From Bacteroidales bacterium F22 (lineage in GTDB: Bacteria; Bacteroidota; Bacteroidia; Bacteroidales; Bacteroidaceae), in assembly GCA_029541985.1 (NCBI GenBank), contig CP095414.1, forward strand, positions 1,860,001 to 1,924,000: 64,000 nucleotides of DNA. Reading direction: 5' to 3'. This document shows, piece by piece, positions 18,754-26,787 of the stretch (positions within the stretch are counted from its first letter, which is position 1; each line of letters opens with the position of its first letter). The notes under the pieces are model-generated. The model did no database searches. It had not been told where the DNA came from and saw only the letters and a program-made list of their open reading frames with translations. The translations under genes were made by a program, and so were the position numbers.

Positions 18754-19731
18754 ATGAATAAATTAGAAGAATTAAATTCACTCGTATCTACAGAGCTCAA
18801 TCATTTCAATTTACTTTTTAGTAAAGCGATGTCTTCTGACAATCAGTTATTAGATATCGCGTTGACTCATGTAGCTTCTAGTAGAGGTAAACAGATACGT
18901 CCACTTATGATGTTTTTACTTGCCAAGGTTTTTGGTGAGGTTTCTGACAAAGCGTATTCGGTTGCTTTGGCTTTGGAACTGATTCATACGGCTACTTTGG
19001 TTCATGATGATATTGTAGATGAAAGTGCTGAACGTAGAGGTATTGCTTCTCTCAATACGCGCTTTGATTCTAAAACGGCTGTCTTAGTTGGTGACTATAT
19101 GTTGTCTACTGGTTTATTATCTGCCTTACGAACTGATGACCTTCGAATTATTAGCTTGGCTTCTACCTTAGGACAGCAATTGTCTTCGGGAGAGATTCTT
19201 CAGTTGGAGAATATTTCAAATACTGTTTTTTCTGAGGCTGCTTATTTTGATATCATCCGTAAGAAGACAGCTATATTGTTTCGGACATGTGCTGAGTGTA
19301 TCTTACTTACTTGTGAAGAGGCATCTGCTTCGGTTTCTTCTATTGCTGACATCATTGAAAGCATAGGACTCAGTTTTCAGATTAGAGATGATATCTTTGA
19401 TTTGATTCCTTCTAAGAAATTGGGCAAGCCATCTGGCAATGATATGCTTGAAGGTAAGTTGACACTTCCTGTAATTTATGTGTTGAATAATACTCAGGAT
19501 GAGAATCTGAAGGATATAGCTAATAAAGTGAAAATGGGTAATGCTACTCTTGACGAGATGGAGACTTTGTCCCAAGCTGCGATTCATGATGGGGGAATAG
19601 CGTATGCTCAAAAGATGATGAATGGAATTATTGATGAGGCTATTACTAAAATCAAGAATATCGATGGCAATCCTATTTTTATCGATGCCCTTTGCCATTT
19701 TGCTGAAATAGTTGCTCAGCGACAATCTTAA
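18754..19731 (+). CDS. ispB: Long-chain polyprenyl diphosphate synthase
   Basis: All-trans prenyltransferase that extends farnesyl/geranyl diphosphate with isopentenyl diphosphate, giving the menaquinone side chain. It has 325 residues. The first Asp-rich motif is HDDIVDESAERRG (DDIVD 85-89) and the second is RDDIFD (DDIFD 212-216). Residues just before the first motif are small (ATL at 80-82), which in this family goes with products of C35-C40 or longer. It starts 33 bases after a -7 element and stands alone. The symbol follows the octaprenyl enzyme; chain length is inferred. Confidence 0.93.
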   Translation: MNKLEELNSLVSTELNHFNLLFSKAMSSDNQLLDIALTHVASSRGKQIRPLMMFLLAKVFGEVSDKAYSVALALELIHTATLVHDDIVDESAERRGIASLNTRFDSKTAVLVGDYMLSTGLLSALRTDDLRIISLASTLGQQLSSGEILQLENISNTVFSEAAYFDIIRKKTAILFRTCAECILLTCEEASASVSSIADIIESIGLSFQIRDDIFDLIPSKKLGKPSGNDMLEGKLTLPVIYVLNNTQDENLKDIANKVKMGNATLDEMETLSQAAIHDGGIAYAQKMMNGIIDEAITKIKNIDGNPIFIDALCHFAEIVAQRQS

Positions 19732-20049
19732 GCCCTTTTTTATCTAAAAATACGTTCGTATTTACGCCCACCTATAAGGATGCTACTATTTTCCTTCCGT
19801 ATTTCTCTATTATTTCTTCTGCTGATTTGTCATTTTGTAATGAATAATGTAGTATGATGTGTCTATGTGATTGCTATTTTTGTCTAAATATGATATTTTA
19901 GCTGATTAAAATGTCAAAATGATAGATTTTTGACTTGAATCGTTTTGTTGTCTATTTCTGTCTAAAAAGTACAAAAGACTCTTTTTCGTCCAATTAAAAA
20001 AGCGAGCCTACTGAGTGACTCGCTTTTTCTGGAAAAGAATAAAATCTGT
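19732..20049. other. Gap with a possible short transcript
   Basis: No protein gene. A -7-like TATTTTTG at 19875-19882 (plus strand) lies about 115 bases before a good terminator at 19997-20028. In between is a small hairpin, GTCAAAA with complement TTTTGAC (19913-19934). The TATTT(T/C)TGTCTAAA sequence occurs twice. A ~140-base small RNA is conceivable, but there is no -33 box. Confidence 0.35.
19997..20028. terminator. Intrinsic terminator between ispB and deoC
   Basis: Ten-bp stem AAAAAGCGAG / CTCGCTTTTT with T runs on both strands. Placed to end the long minus-strand operon finishing at deoC, and any plus-strand transcript reaching it. Confidence 0.8.
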
Positions 20050-20940
20050 CTAGAAGAATTTTATTTCTTTATCAATTATTTTTGAGAGAAGCATATTGGC
20101 TAGTCTACTTGTGCCGAGACGAAATAGTTTATTATTCAACCATTCTTCACCCAATACTTCTTTTACTATAGAATAGTATAGGACAGCATCTTCTACGGTG
20201 TTGATTCCACCTGCAGGTTTGAATCCAATCTTGGTTCCTGTCTTTTCGTGATATTGTTTGATGATTTGACACATTGCATAAGCAGCCTCTGGGGTTGCAG
20301 CAGGTTTTTGTTTTCCTGTAGAGGTTTTGATGAAGTCTGCTCCTGAGTAAATTGATAGGATAGAGGCTTTCATGATATTGCTACAAGATTTCAACGCACC
20401 AGTCTCTAAGATGACCTTGAGGTGTTTTTCACCACATACGGCTTTTAGTTCTTGTATCTCATCGCACATCTCTTCGTAGTTCTCGTCTAGAAATTCTCCT
20501 ACAGATTGTACTATATCTATTTCATCAGCTCCTTGAGCTAAAGCCATTCCAGTCTCTGCAATCTTAACTTCAATAAATGTCTGAGATGATGGAAATCCGC
20601 CAGATACACAAGCGATATTTACTCCTTCTACTTCCAAGGTGTCATGTACTACTTGTGCGAAATTGGGATACACACAGATAGCTGCTACATTTTTTAGATC
20701 AGGAAATTTATCTTCAAATTCATTTACCTTCTTTGTAAAATCCATGACTTTGCGGTCATAATCTTCTGTTGCAAGGGTGGTCAAGTCGATACAATTAAAA
20801 AGAAGTTTATGAACCTCTTTTGTGTTGTTTTCTTCAACCTTCTTTGCTTTGATTTTGGCTACGGCATCGATTACTTCTTGGTCACTGATTTCAGTATTGT
20901 ATGTTTTCAATACTTGTTCGATTTTACTTAATTCTTTCAT
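20050..20940 (-). CDS. deoC: Deoxyribose-phosphate aldolase
   Basis: Cleaves 2-deoxyribose 5-phosphate to glyceraldehyde 3-phosphate and acetaldehyde in deoxynucleoside catabolism. At 296 residues it is the longer bacterial form. The Schiff-base Lys is in ADFIKTSTGK (Lys205); VKIAETGMALAQGADEID precedes it and KPAGGINTVEDA is the C-terminal phosphate-binding part. It is the last gene of a minus-strand run, 15 bases after the MazG-like gene, and its transcript ends at the 19997-20028 hairpin. Confidence 0.96.
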   Translation of the reverse strand: MKELSKIEQVLKTYNTEISDQEVIDAVAKIKAKKVEENNTKEVHKLLFNCIDLTTLATEDYDRKVMDFTKKVNEFEDKFPDLKNVAAICVYPNFAQVVHDTLEVEGVNIACVSGGFPSSQTFIEVKIAETGMALAQGADEIDIVQSVGEFLDENYEEMCDEIQELKAVCGEKHLKVILETGALKSCSNIMKASILSIYSGADFIKTSTGKQKPAATPEAAYAMCQIIKQYHEKTGTKIGFKPAGGINTVEDAVLYYSIVKEVLGEEWLNNKLFRLGTSRLANMLLSKIIDKEIKFF

Positions 20941-20955
20941 TATATTACTGTTTAG

Positions 20956-21300
20956 TTATTTTAATTTGGGGTTTTCATGATGTCTGGTCTTATCTCTTTT
21001 TGTCTTCTTTTCTATATTCTTTAGCAAGGCTGCCGTGAGGTCTACACCTGTCTGATTAGCCAAACACATCAGTACCCACAGTACATCACTCATCTCATCA
21101 GCTAGATTTGCTTTCTCTCCTTCTTTGAAGGATTGCTCTCCATAAGTACGGCTGATGACGCGAGCCAATTCGCCCACTTCTTCTGTCAGTATTGCCATAT
21201 TCGTGAGCTCATTGAAATACCTTACTCCGTAGGTTTTGATCCATTGGTCCACTTGGTTTTGAGCTTCTGCTAAAGTGATTTCTTGTCTTTCTTTTTCCAT
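20956..21300 (-). CDS. MazG-like nucleotide pyrophosphohydrolase
   Basis: A 114-residue all-alpha NTP pyrophosphohydrolase of the MazG/RS21-C6 class, which removes pyrophosphate from (d)NTPs and sanitises the nucleotide pool. The magnesium motif is present as EEVGE (40-44) and DEMSD (68-72). The single-domain length fits the short class rather than two-domain MazG. It lies 7 bases after dtd and 15 before deoC, so it is translated with them. Which nucleotide it prefers cannot be read. Confidence 0.87.
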   Translation of the reverse strand: MEKERQEITLAEAQNQVDQWIKTYGVRYFNELTNMAILTEEVGELARVISRTYGEQSFKEGEKANLADEMSDVLWVLMCLANQTGVDLTAALLKNIEKKTKRDKTRHHENPKLK

Positions 21301-21307
21301 GAAATGC

Positions 21308-21760
21308 TTACTCTTTATTTTTTGAATCGATACAAATGGTCACAGGACCATCATTGAGTAGTTCGACTTGCATATCTGCTCCGAAGACTCCTCGTTGTAT
21401 GGGTTTCTCCATTAGTTGGGATAGGGTATCACAGAACTGATTGTATAGAGGGATTGCTACTTCATGTTTAGCTGCTTTGATATAGGATGGTCGATTTCCT
21501 TTCTTAGTAGCAGCAAAAAGTGTAAACTGGCTGATTGCCAGAATCTCACCGTTATCTTCCTGTACTGATTTGTTCATCACACCCTGTTCATCATCAAAGA
21601 TTCTAAGTCCTACAATTTTCTTGCACAACCAATTCACGTCATCTTGAGTGTCTTCGTGAGTAATGCCGACTAGGACGAGTAGACCATGGTCTATCTTCCC
21701 TATTACGTTTCTTTTTACAGTTACTTGTGCGTGTAAAACTCTTTGTATAACTACTCTCAT
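21308..21760 (-). CDS. dtd: D-aminoacyl-tRNA deacylase
   Basis: Removes D-amino acids (and mischarged glycine) from tRNA. It has 150 residues with this start, the family length. It begins MRVVIQRVLHAQVTV and contains ISQFTLFAATKKGNRPSY and, near the C-terminus, FGADMQVELLNDGPVT, the Gly-cisPro/active-site region. The open frame runs 23 codons further upstream, but that part is unlike the family. Located between uvrC and the MazG-like gene in a tight same-strand run. Confidence 0.96.
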   Translation of the reverse strand: MRVVIQRVLHAQVTVKRNVIGKIDHGLLVLVGITHEDTQDDVNWLCKKIVGLRIFDDEQGVMNKSVQEDNGEILAISQFTLFAATKKGNRPSYIKAAKHEVAIPLYNQFCDTLSQLMEKPIQRGVFGADMQVELLNDGPVTICIDSKNKE

Positions 21761-21829
21761 GACAAACAAATATACTGAAATATATGATGAAATGAAACAA
21801 ACAAGCTTTTTCTTTGCTTGTGGTCTCAT

Positions 21830-23701
21830 TTATTGTGTTAGCTGTTTGAAGATGATTGCTGCTTTGCTTTTCCCTATCACTGTATTCAATTCTTCGAGGG
21901 TTGCTTCTTTGATTCGTTTTACCGTTTTGTATTTGTCTAGTAGCAATTCTTTTGTTTTTGGCCCAATGCCTTTGATATCATCCAATTCTGAATGTATCTG
22001 TTTCTTGCTTCGTATGTCTCTATGGAAAGTAATCGCAAAGCGATGCACTTCGTCCTGTATCTGTTCCATGAGATTGAAGAGTGGTGTCTGTGGCTTGATA
22101 CCTACTCGTCTTGCTGGTGAGCCATATAGAAATTCGGAAGTTCTATGCCGTCCATCTTTGGCTAATCCAGCGATAGGTATAGTTAGATGCAGACGGTCTA
22201 CAATCACGCTTCTGATAGCTTCCATTTGTCCTTTTCCACCATCTGCTATAATCAGGTCTGGAAGTGGTTTCTTTTCTGCTACTAATCGCGAGTATCTTCG
22301 CTCTACTACTTCTCTCATGGATGCATAATCATCAGGTCCCTCTACAGTCTTGATGGTGTACTTCCTATAGTCCTTTTTGGATGGTTTGCCCATCACGAAG
22401 ACCACACAAGCAGCTACCGCACTCTCTCCAGAGATGTTAGAATTATCAAAGCACTCGATGGTCTTAGGACGAGTCTTTAGTTGCAGTGCAGTCTGCAACT
22501 CAGTCATTAACTTGATACCTCTTTGTTGTGGATTTAGTTTCTCTTTCTGTTTCATCCTGTCTACTCGATACTGCTTAACGTTGAGTAGGGAGAGGTCTAA
22601 TAATTGTTTCTTATCACCTCGTTGGGGAATGGTAATCTCTACTTTCCCGAGATCTATGTCTATGTTGAACGGGATAATAATTTCTTTCGCTTTACTCTTG
22701 AATCGACTTCTCATCTCTATGATACCTAGAGCGAGGAGATCTTCTTTGCTCTCATTCATCTTCTTCTTATATTCGAAGGTGAATGCACGAGAGATGGCCC
22801 CATTGACTATATGGAGGTAATTGATAAATGCTGCTTCATCTCCATCTTGGTCAATGCTAAAGACATCAATGTCATTGTAAGTATAACTGACAACTTCTGA
22901 TTTTGCCCGGTATTTTTCTAGTAGGAGTATTTTCTTTTTGATTTCCTCAGCTTCCTCGAATCGAAGTTCGTTTGCGAGACTGAGCATCTCTTTTTTGAGT
23001 TTGCTCGTGAGTTGTCTGGTTTTTCCATTGAGTATATCGATGATTTCCTCTAAGTTCTTATTATATGCCTTAAGAGATTGCTTGCCTACACATGGTCCTG
23101 CACACTTTTCTATATGGTAATCTAGACAGACTCTGTACTTTCCTTCACTGATCTTATTCGGTGCTAGATTGAGGTTGCAAGTACGTAGTGGATAAATCTC
23201 TCGTATTAAATTGAGCAATACATACATGATATTTATTTGGCTATATGGGCCGAAGTAATGTCCACTCTTTCCTTTTATTCGACTCGTCTTGATTCGTGCA
23301 AATGGTTCACTGGGAATCCAAATGTAAGGATAGGTTTTATCGTCCTTGAGAAGTACATTGTATTTCGGACGATATTGTTTGATTAGATTGTTCTCAAGGA
23401 GTAGGGCATCATGCTCTGTCTTTACTACGATGTAATAAATGTCTGCTATTTTACTTACAAGTAGCCTTGTCTTTCCGGGCTCGTGTTCCTTGCTGAAATA
23501 AGAATATACTCTTCGTTTGAGGTTTTTGGCTTTGCCTACGTAGATTATTTTCCCAGTATAATCTATGTATTGATAGATACCCGGGTCGCTAGGTAAGGAC
23601 AGAACGACATTTTTCAGTCGTTCTAATCTAGCTTTGTTTCCCTCGTGTTGAATCAGCTGTAGCCTTTTCTTGTCTATATTGATTTGTTCTAACTCTTTCA
23701 T
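21830..23701 (-). CDS. uvrC: Excinuclease ABC subunit C
   Basis: Makes both incisions around DNA lesions bound by UvrA/UvrB. The 623 residues are a complete set: GIY-YIG nuclease (DPGIYQYID near 39-47, IIYVGKAKNLKRR near 52-64), a UVR motif around 225-255 (KKEMLSLANELRFEEAEEI), the RNase H-like endonuclease core with IECFDNSNISGESAVA near 412, and a C-terminal helix-hairpin-helix (LDDIKGIGPKTKELLL). About 30 charged residues precede the nuclease. Between apt and dtd on the same strand. Confidence 0.97.
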   Translation of the reverse strand: MKELEQINIDKKRLQLIQHEGNKARLERLKNVVLSLPSDPGIYQYIDYTGKIIYVGKAKNLKRRVYSYFSKEHEPGKTRLLVSKIADIYYIVVKTEHDALLLENNLIKQYRPKYNVLLKDDKTYPYIWIPSEPFARIKTSRIKGKSGHYFGPYSQINIMYVLLNLIREIYPLRTCNLNLAPNKISEGKYRVCLDYHIEKCAGPCVGKQSLKAYNKNLEEIIDILNGKTRQLTSKLKKEMLSLANELRFEEAEEIKKKILLLEKYRAKSEVVSYTYNDIDVFSIDQDGDEAAFINYLHIVNGAISRAFTFEYKKKMNESKEDLLALGIIEMRSRFKSKAKEIIIPFNIDIDLGKVEITIPQRGDKKQLLDLSLLNVKQYRVDRMKQKEKLNPQQRGIKLMTELQTALQLKTRPKTIECFDNSNISGESAVAACVVFVMGKPSKKDYRKYTIKTVEGPDDYASMREVVERRYSRLVAEKKPLPDLIIADGGKGQMEAIRSVIVDRLHLTIPIAGLAKDGRHRTSEFLYGSPARRVGIKPQTPLFNLMEQIQDEVHRFAITFHRDIRSKKQIHSELDDIKGIGPKTKELLLDKYKTVKRIKEATLEELNTVIGKSKAAIIFKQLTQ

Positions 23702-23741
23702 CTATAGTGAAGTAAATAAGCGATCGTCCTTCTAGCTCGTT

Positions 23742-24272
23742 CTAATCTTTGACGTGTATGATACTTTGTACGTCTATGTCTTTATCAAACATCTTACGAC
23801 CTTCTAATTGGTCTAACTCAATAATGAAATTGACAAGGATTTTTCCTGGTTTCAATTTTCTCATCAAGTTACATGCAGCTTCCATCGTTCCTCCTGTGGC
23901 AAGTAAGTCATCATGCAATAAGATGACGTCTCCTTCTTCTATTGCATCCTTATGTACCTGAATGCTGTCTGTGCCATATTCTTTCTTATATGATTCTTCG
24001 ATCACTTCTGCTGGCAGCTTCCCTGGCTTTCTGATTGGCACAAATCCTACACCTAATCTTACAGCTAAGATAGGGCCCATGATGAATCCTCTTGATTCGA
24101 TTCCTACCACTTTGGTTATTCCTTTGTCTTTATACATCTCGTACAAGGAATCAGATAAAATTTTTAGACATTCAGGACTCTTGAAGAGTGTAGTGACGTC
24201 CTTAAACTGAATACCCGGGATAGGGAAGTCTGGGATGTTTCTTAGATTCTTTATTAGTATATCTTCGCTCAT
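23742..24272 (-). CDS. apt: Adenine phosphoribosyltransferase
   Basis: Purine salvage enzyme joining adenine and PRPP to AMP. It has 176 residues. The start FPIPGIQFKDVTTLFKSP is the family signature, VGIESRGFIMGP the adenine-side loop, and LLHDDLLATGGTMEAAC the PRPP-binding motif, with His where most members have Val. It follows mnmG after 99 bases containing the parS-like palindrome and precedes uvrC by 40. Confidence 0.96.
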   Translation of the reverse strand: MSEDILIKNLRNIPDFPIPGIQFKDVTTLFKSPECLKILSDSLYEMYKDKGITKVVGIESRGFIMGPILAVRLGVGFVPIRKPGKLPAEVIEESYKKEYGTDSIQVHKDAIEEGDVILLHDDLLATGGTMEAACNLMRKLKPGKILVNFIIELDQLEGRKMFDKDIDVQSIIHVKD

Positions 24273-24305
24273 AATCAGTCGTTTAGGGATAATTATTAAT
24301 GTGAT

Positions 24306-24321
24306 TGTTCCACGTGGAACG
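24306..24321. promoter_or_regulatory. parS: parS-like centromere site
   Basis: TGTTCCACGTGGAACG contains the perfect 14-bp palindrome GTTCCACGTGGAAC. It matches the chromosomal parS pattern TGTTnCACGTGnAACA at all but the last base. ParB binds such sites and organises the replication-origin region for segregation. It lies in the mnmG-apt gap; mnmG (gidA) is near the origin in many bacteria. No parA or parB is in this window, and it is the only such palindrome I find here. Confidence 0.75.
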
Positions 24322-24371
24322 CTCGTTGTTTCTGTTCTATTCTTGTTCTTTAAAATGTCTTCAACAAGGAA

Positions 24372-26249
24372 TTAGCGTCCGGACAACACCAATAAGACAT
24401 TGATGTCATTTGGGGAAACTCCTGGGATTCTGCTAGCCTGTGCAATGGTCTCTGGATTGATCGCAGCCAACTTTTGTCTAGCTTCTGTGGACAAAGCCTG
24501 GATAGACTCGTAGTCAAATCGATCTTTAATATGGATGGATTCAAGTCGTTGGAGTTTGTCTGCAACAGCACGTTCTCTTACGATATATCCTTCATACTTA
24601 ATCAAGACTTCAGCAGCTTCGATGATCTCTTCTTTATTGGGACTATCGATTTTGTCGATAATTTCCTTGAAGGCGGGTATGCCATCCAAGAGGTTCATAA
24701 TCGTCACCTGAGGGCGAGAGATGAGAGAGACTAGTTTGCATCCGTGAGTTAGTGGAGTCGTATTGAGCTTTGCTAAGTAAGGGTTTATTTTAGCAGGCTT
24801 TATAGAAAATGTTTTTACAAATTCTAGTAGCTTCTCTATGGTTTCCTTCTTCTTACTAAACTGTGCATACTTATTCTCGTCCACTAAGCCAATGGCATAT
24901 CCCTTTGGGGTGAGGCGCATATCTGCATCATCTTGTCTCAAGAGTATACGATATTCAGCTCTTGAAGTAAACATACGATAAGGTTCATCTACTCCTTTGG
25001 TAACCAAGTCATCAATCAATACGCCGATGTATGCTTCGTCACGACCTAAGGTGAAAGGTGTCTGACCTGCACATAAGCGGTGGGCATTTATTCCGGCAAT
25101 CAATCCTTGTCCTGCTGCTTCTTCATATCCTGTGGTTCCATTTACTTGTCCTGCAAAGAAGAGTCCTTTGACTTTCTTTGATTCTAAGGCGTGGGTCAAC
25201 TGTGTAGGGTGGAAGAAGTCGTATTCTATAGCATATCCAGGACGATAAACTGCCACATCTCTAAAAGCAGGTATCTTCATCAACGCATCTAACTGTGTAT
25301 GAAAAGGGAGAGAAGAAGAAAAACCATTAAGATACAACTCTGTGGTGGTTTCCCCTTCTGGCTCTAGAAATAATTGATGCTGTGGCTTATCTGGGAATGT
25401 GACAATTTTAGTCTCTATACTAGGGCAATATCGTGGCCCGATACTGTGTATCTGTCCATTGTATAATGGCGATTCATCTAAATCATCATGAAGTACCTTG
25501 TGTACATCCAAGTTGGTCAGGCAAGTCCAACATTGAAGTTGCTTGAGTCCTTTCTTGCTTTTTGATAAGTATGAAAATTGATGGAAATCATCTTCTCCAT
25601 CTTGTGGTTCCATATCTTCAAAATGAACACTCCTAGAATCAATACGGACTGGCGTTCCTGTCTTCATACGTCCTACCTCTATACCCAATTTGGTAATCGA
25701 TTCGGTAAGATGGTAAGAGGCTGGCTCTGCAGTTCTTCCACCAGGAATCTGAACTTTACCCACGTGCATCAATCCATTAAGGAAAGTTCCAGCGGTTATG
25801 ATCACTGTCTTTGCCTTAAATACGATATCGAGTTGAGTATGTACTCCGATGACATGACCATCCTCACTGAGGAGTTCGGTCACAGAGTCTTGCCATATAT
25901 TTAAGTTGTCCGTATGTTCTAGAATCTCTCTCCATTTAGTGCTATATTTATTTCTGTCACACTGCGCCCTAGGACTCCACATAGCAGGTCCTTTAGAACG
26001 ATTAAGCATGCGAAATTGTATCGCCGTGGCATCAGTCACGATACCCATATATCCACCGAGAGCATCAATCTCTCTTACTATTTGACCCTTGGCTATACCT
26101 CCGATAGCAGGATTGCAACTCATCTGTGCAATCTTGTTCATGTCCATGGTGATAAGGCATGTCTTTGAACCAAGGCGTGCAGCGGCCGAAGCGGCTTCAC
26201 AACCGGCGTGTCCAGCACCGATAACTAATACATCATATTCAAAATTCAT
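24372..26249 (-). CDS. mnmG: tRNA uridine-34 carboxymethylaminomethyl-modification enzyme MnmG
   Basis: FAD- and tetrahydrofolate-dependent partner of MnmE that builds (c)mnm5U34 in tRNA. It has 625 residues, full length. It opens NFEYDVLVIGAGHAGCEAA, the FAD Rossmann motif; NPAIGGIAKGQIVREIDALGG and KTGTPVRIDSRS follow; the C-terminal helical domain recruits MnmE. The frame extends three codons to a TTG, but the ATG at 26249 matches the family. A TAAATTTG element ends only 6 bases before this ATG, so either the transcript is nearly leaderless or the gene is read from upstream. Confidence 0.97.
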   Translation of the reverse strand: MNFEYDVLVIGAGHAGCEAASAAARLGSKTCLITMDMNKIAQMSCNPAIGGIAKGQIVREIDALGGYMGIVTDATAIQFRMLNRSKGPAMWSPRAQCDRNKYSTKWREILEHTDNLNIWQDSVTELLSEDGHVIGVHTQLDIVFKAKTVIITAGTFLNGLMHVGKVQIPGGRTAEPASYHLTESITKLGIEVGRMKTGTPVRIDSRSVHFEDMEPQDGEDDFHQFSYLSKSKKGLKQLQCWTCLTNLDVHKVLHDDLDESPLYNGQIHSIGPRYCPSIETKIVTFPDKPQHQLFLEPEGETTTELYLNGFSSSLPFHTQLDALMKIPAFRDVAVYRPGYAIEYDFFHPTQLTHALESKKVKGLFFAGQVNGTTGYEEAAGQGLIAGINAHRLCAGQTPFTLGRDEAYIGVLIDDLVTKGVDEPYRMFTSRAEYRILLRQDDADMRLTPKGYAIGLVDENKYAQFSKKKETIEKLLEFVKTFSIKPAKINPYLAKLNTTPLTHGCKLVSLISRPQVTIMNLLDGIPAFKEIIDKIDSPNKEEIIEAAEVLIKYEGYIVRERAVADKLQRLESIHIKDRFDYESIQALSTEARQKLAAINPETIAQASRIPGVSPNDINVLLVLSGR

Positions 26250-26255
26250 AGGGAG

Positions 26256-26263
26256 CAAATTTA
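26256..26263 (-). promoter_or_regulatory. Putative -7 element abutting the mnmG start
   Basis: TAAATTTG on the minus strand matches TAnnTTTG, with 6 bases before the ATG, so transcription would begin at or within a few bases of the start codon. Upstream genes on the same strand could also supply transcription, so function is uncertain. Confidence 0.4.
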
Positions 26264-26316
26264 CTGCTTAGAAAGCAGATTATCAAGTATGTTATTGCTT
26301 ATTATATATAAGGTGC

Positions 26317-26733
26317 TTAAAAGTTAAACATCTCCAATGCATCATTCTCATGACGCTCCATTATCTCACGTTCACCTGGTCCTTTATCGTTGATTCCACA
26401 TAGGTGTAGAATCCCGTGAATAATCGTACGATGCAACTCTAAATTGTAGTTCGGAGCAAATTGTTCTGAGTTGGTTTTTACGGTGTCTAGGCTAACGAAG
26501 AGGTCGCCTGAAATACGCGTTTTCGTACAGTAGTCAAAGGTGATGATATCTGTGAAGTAATCATGATGTAAGTACTGGTTGTTGACTTCTAAGATCCGTT
26601 TGTCTGAACAGAAGATATAGCAGATTGGTCCTACTTTCATGTTGAATGTAGCAGCTACTTTTTCTATCCATTGATTCACTTTTTCTTGGTCTATTTGGGG
26701 CATCTCTACCCCGTCACATTGATATGTAATCAT
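26317..26733 (-). CDS. ybeY: Endoribonuclease YbeY
   Basis: Metal-dependent RNase needed for 16S rRNA 3'-end maturation and ribosome quality control. It has 138 residues from MITYQCDG; the longer frame adds 12 atypical residues. The zinc motif reads HGILHLCGIND. The first two His are present, but the third His of H-x3-H-x5-H is replaced by Asp, followed by KGPGERE. I believe this variation is common in Bacteroidota. It lies between the SpmA-SpmB fusion and mnmG on the same strand. Confidence 0.93.
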   Translation of the reverse strand: MITYQCDGVEMPQIDQEKVNQWIEKVAATFNMKVGPICYIFCSDKRILEVNNQYLHHDYFTDIITFDYCTKTRISGDLFVSLDTVKTNSEQFAPNYNLELHRTIIHGILHLCGINDKGPGEREIMERHENDALEMFNF

Positions 26734-26787
26734 AAAAATATTATTTGATTGTTTTGTATCTAATCTCACTCGAAACTAGGGTCTCAT

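Noticed and set aside
21663..22328. Long plus-strand frame opposite dtd and uvrC (and similar frames opposite polA, mnmG and lepB)
   Set aside because: Shadow of well-supported minus-strand genes; Ser/Cys-rich translation with no recognisable motif.
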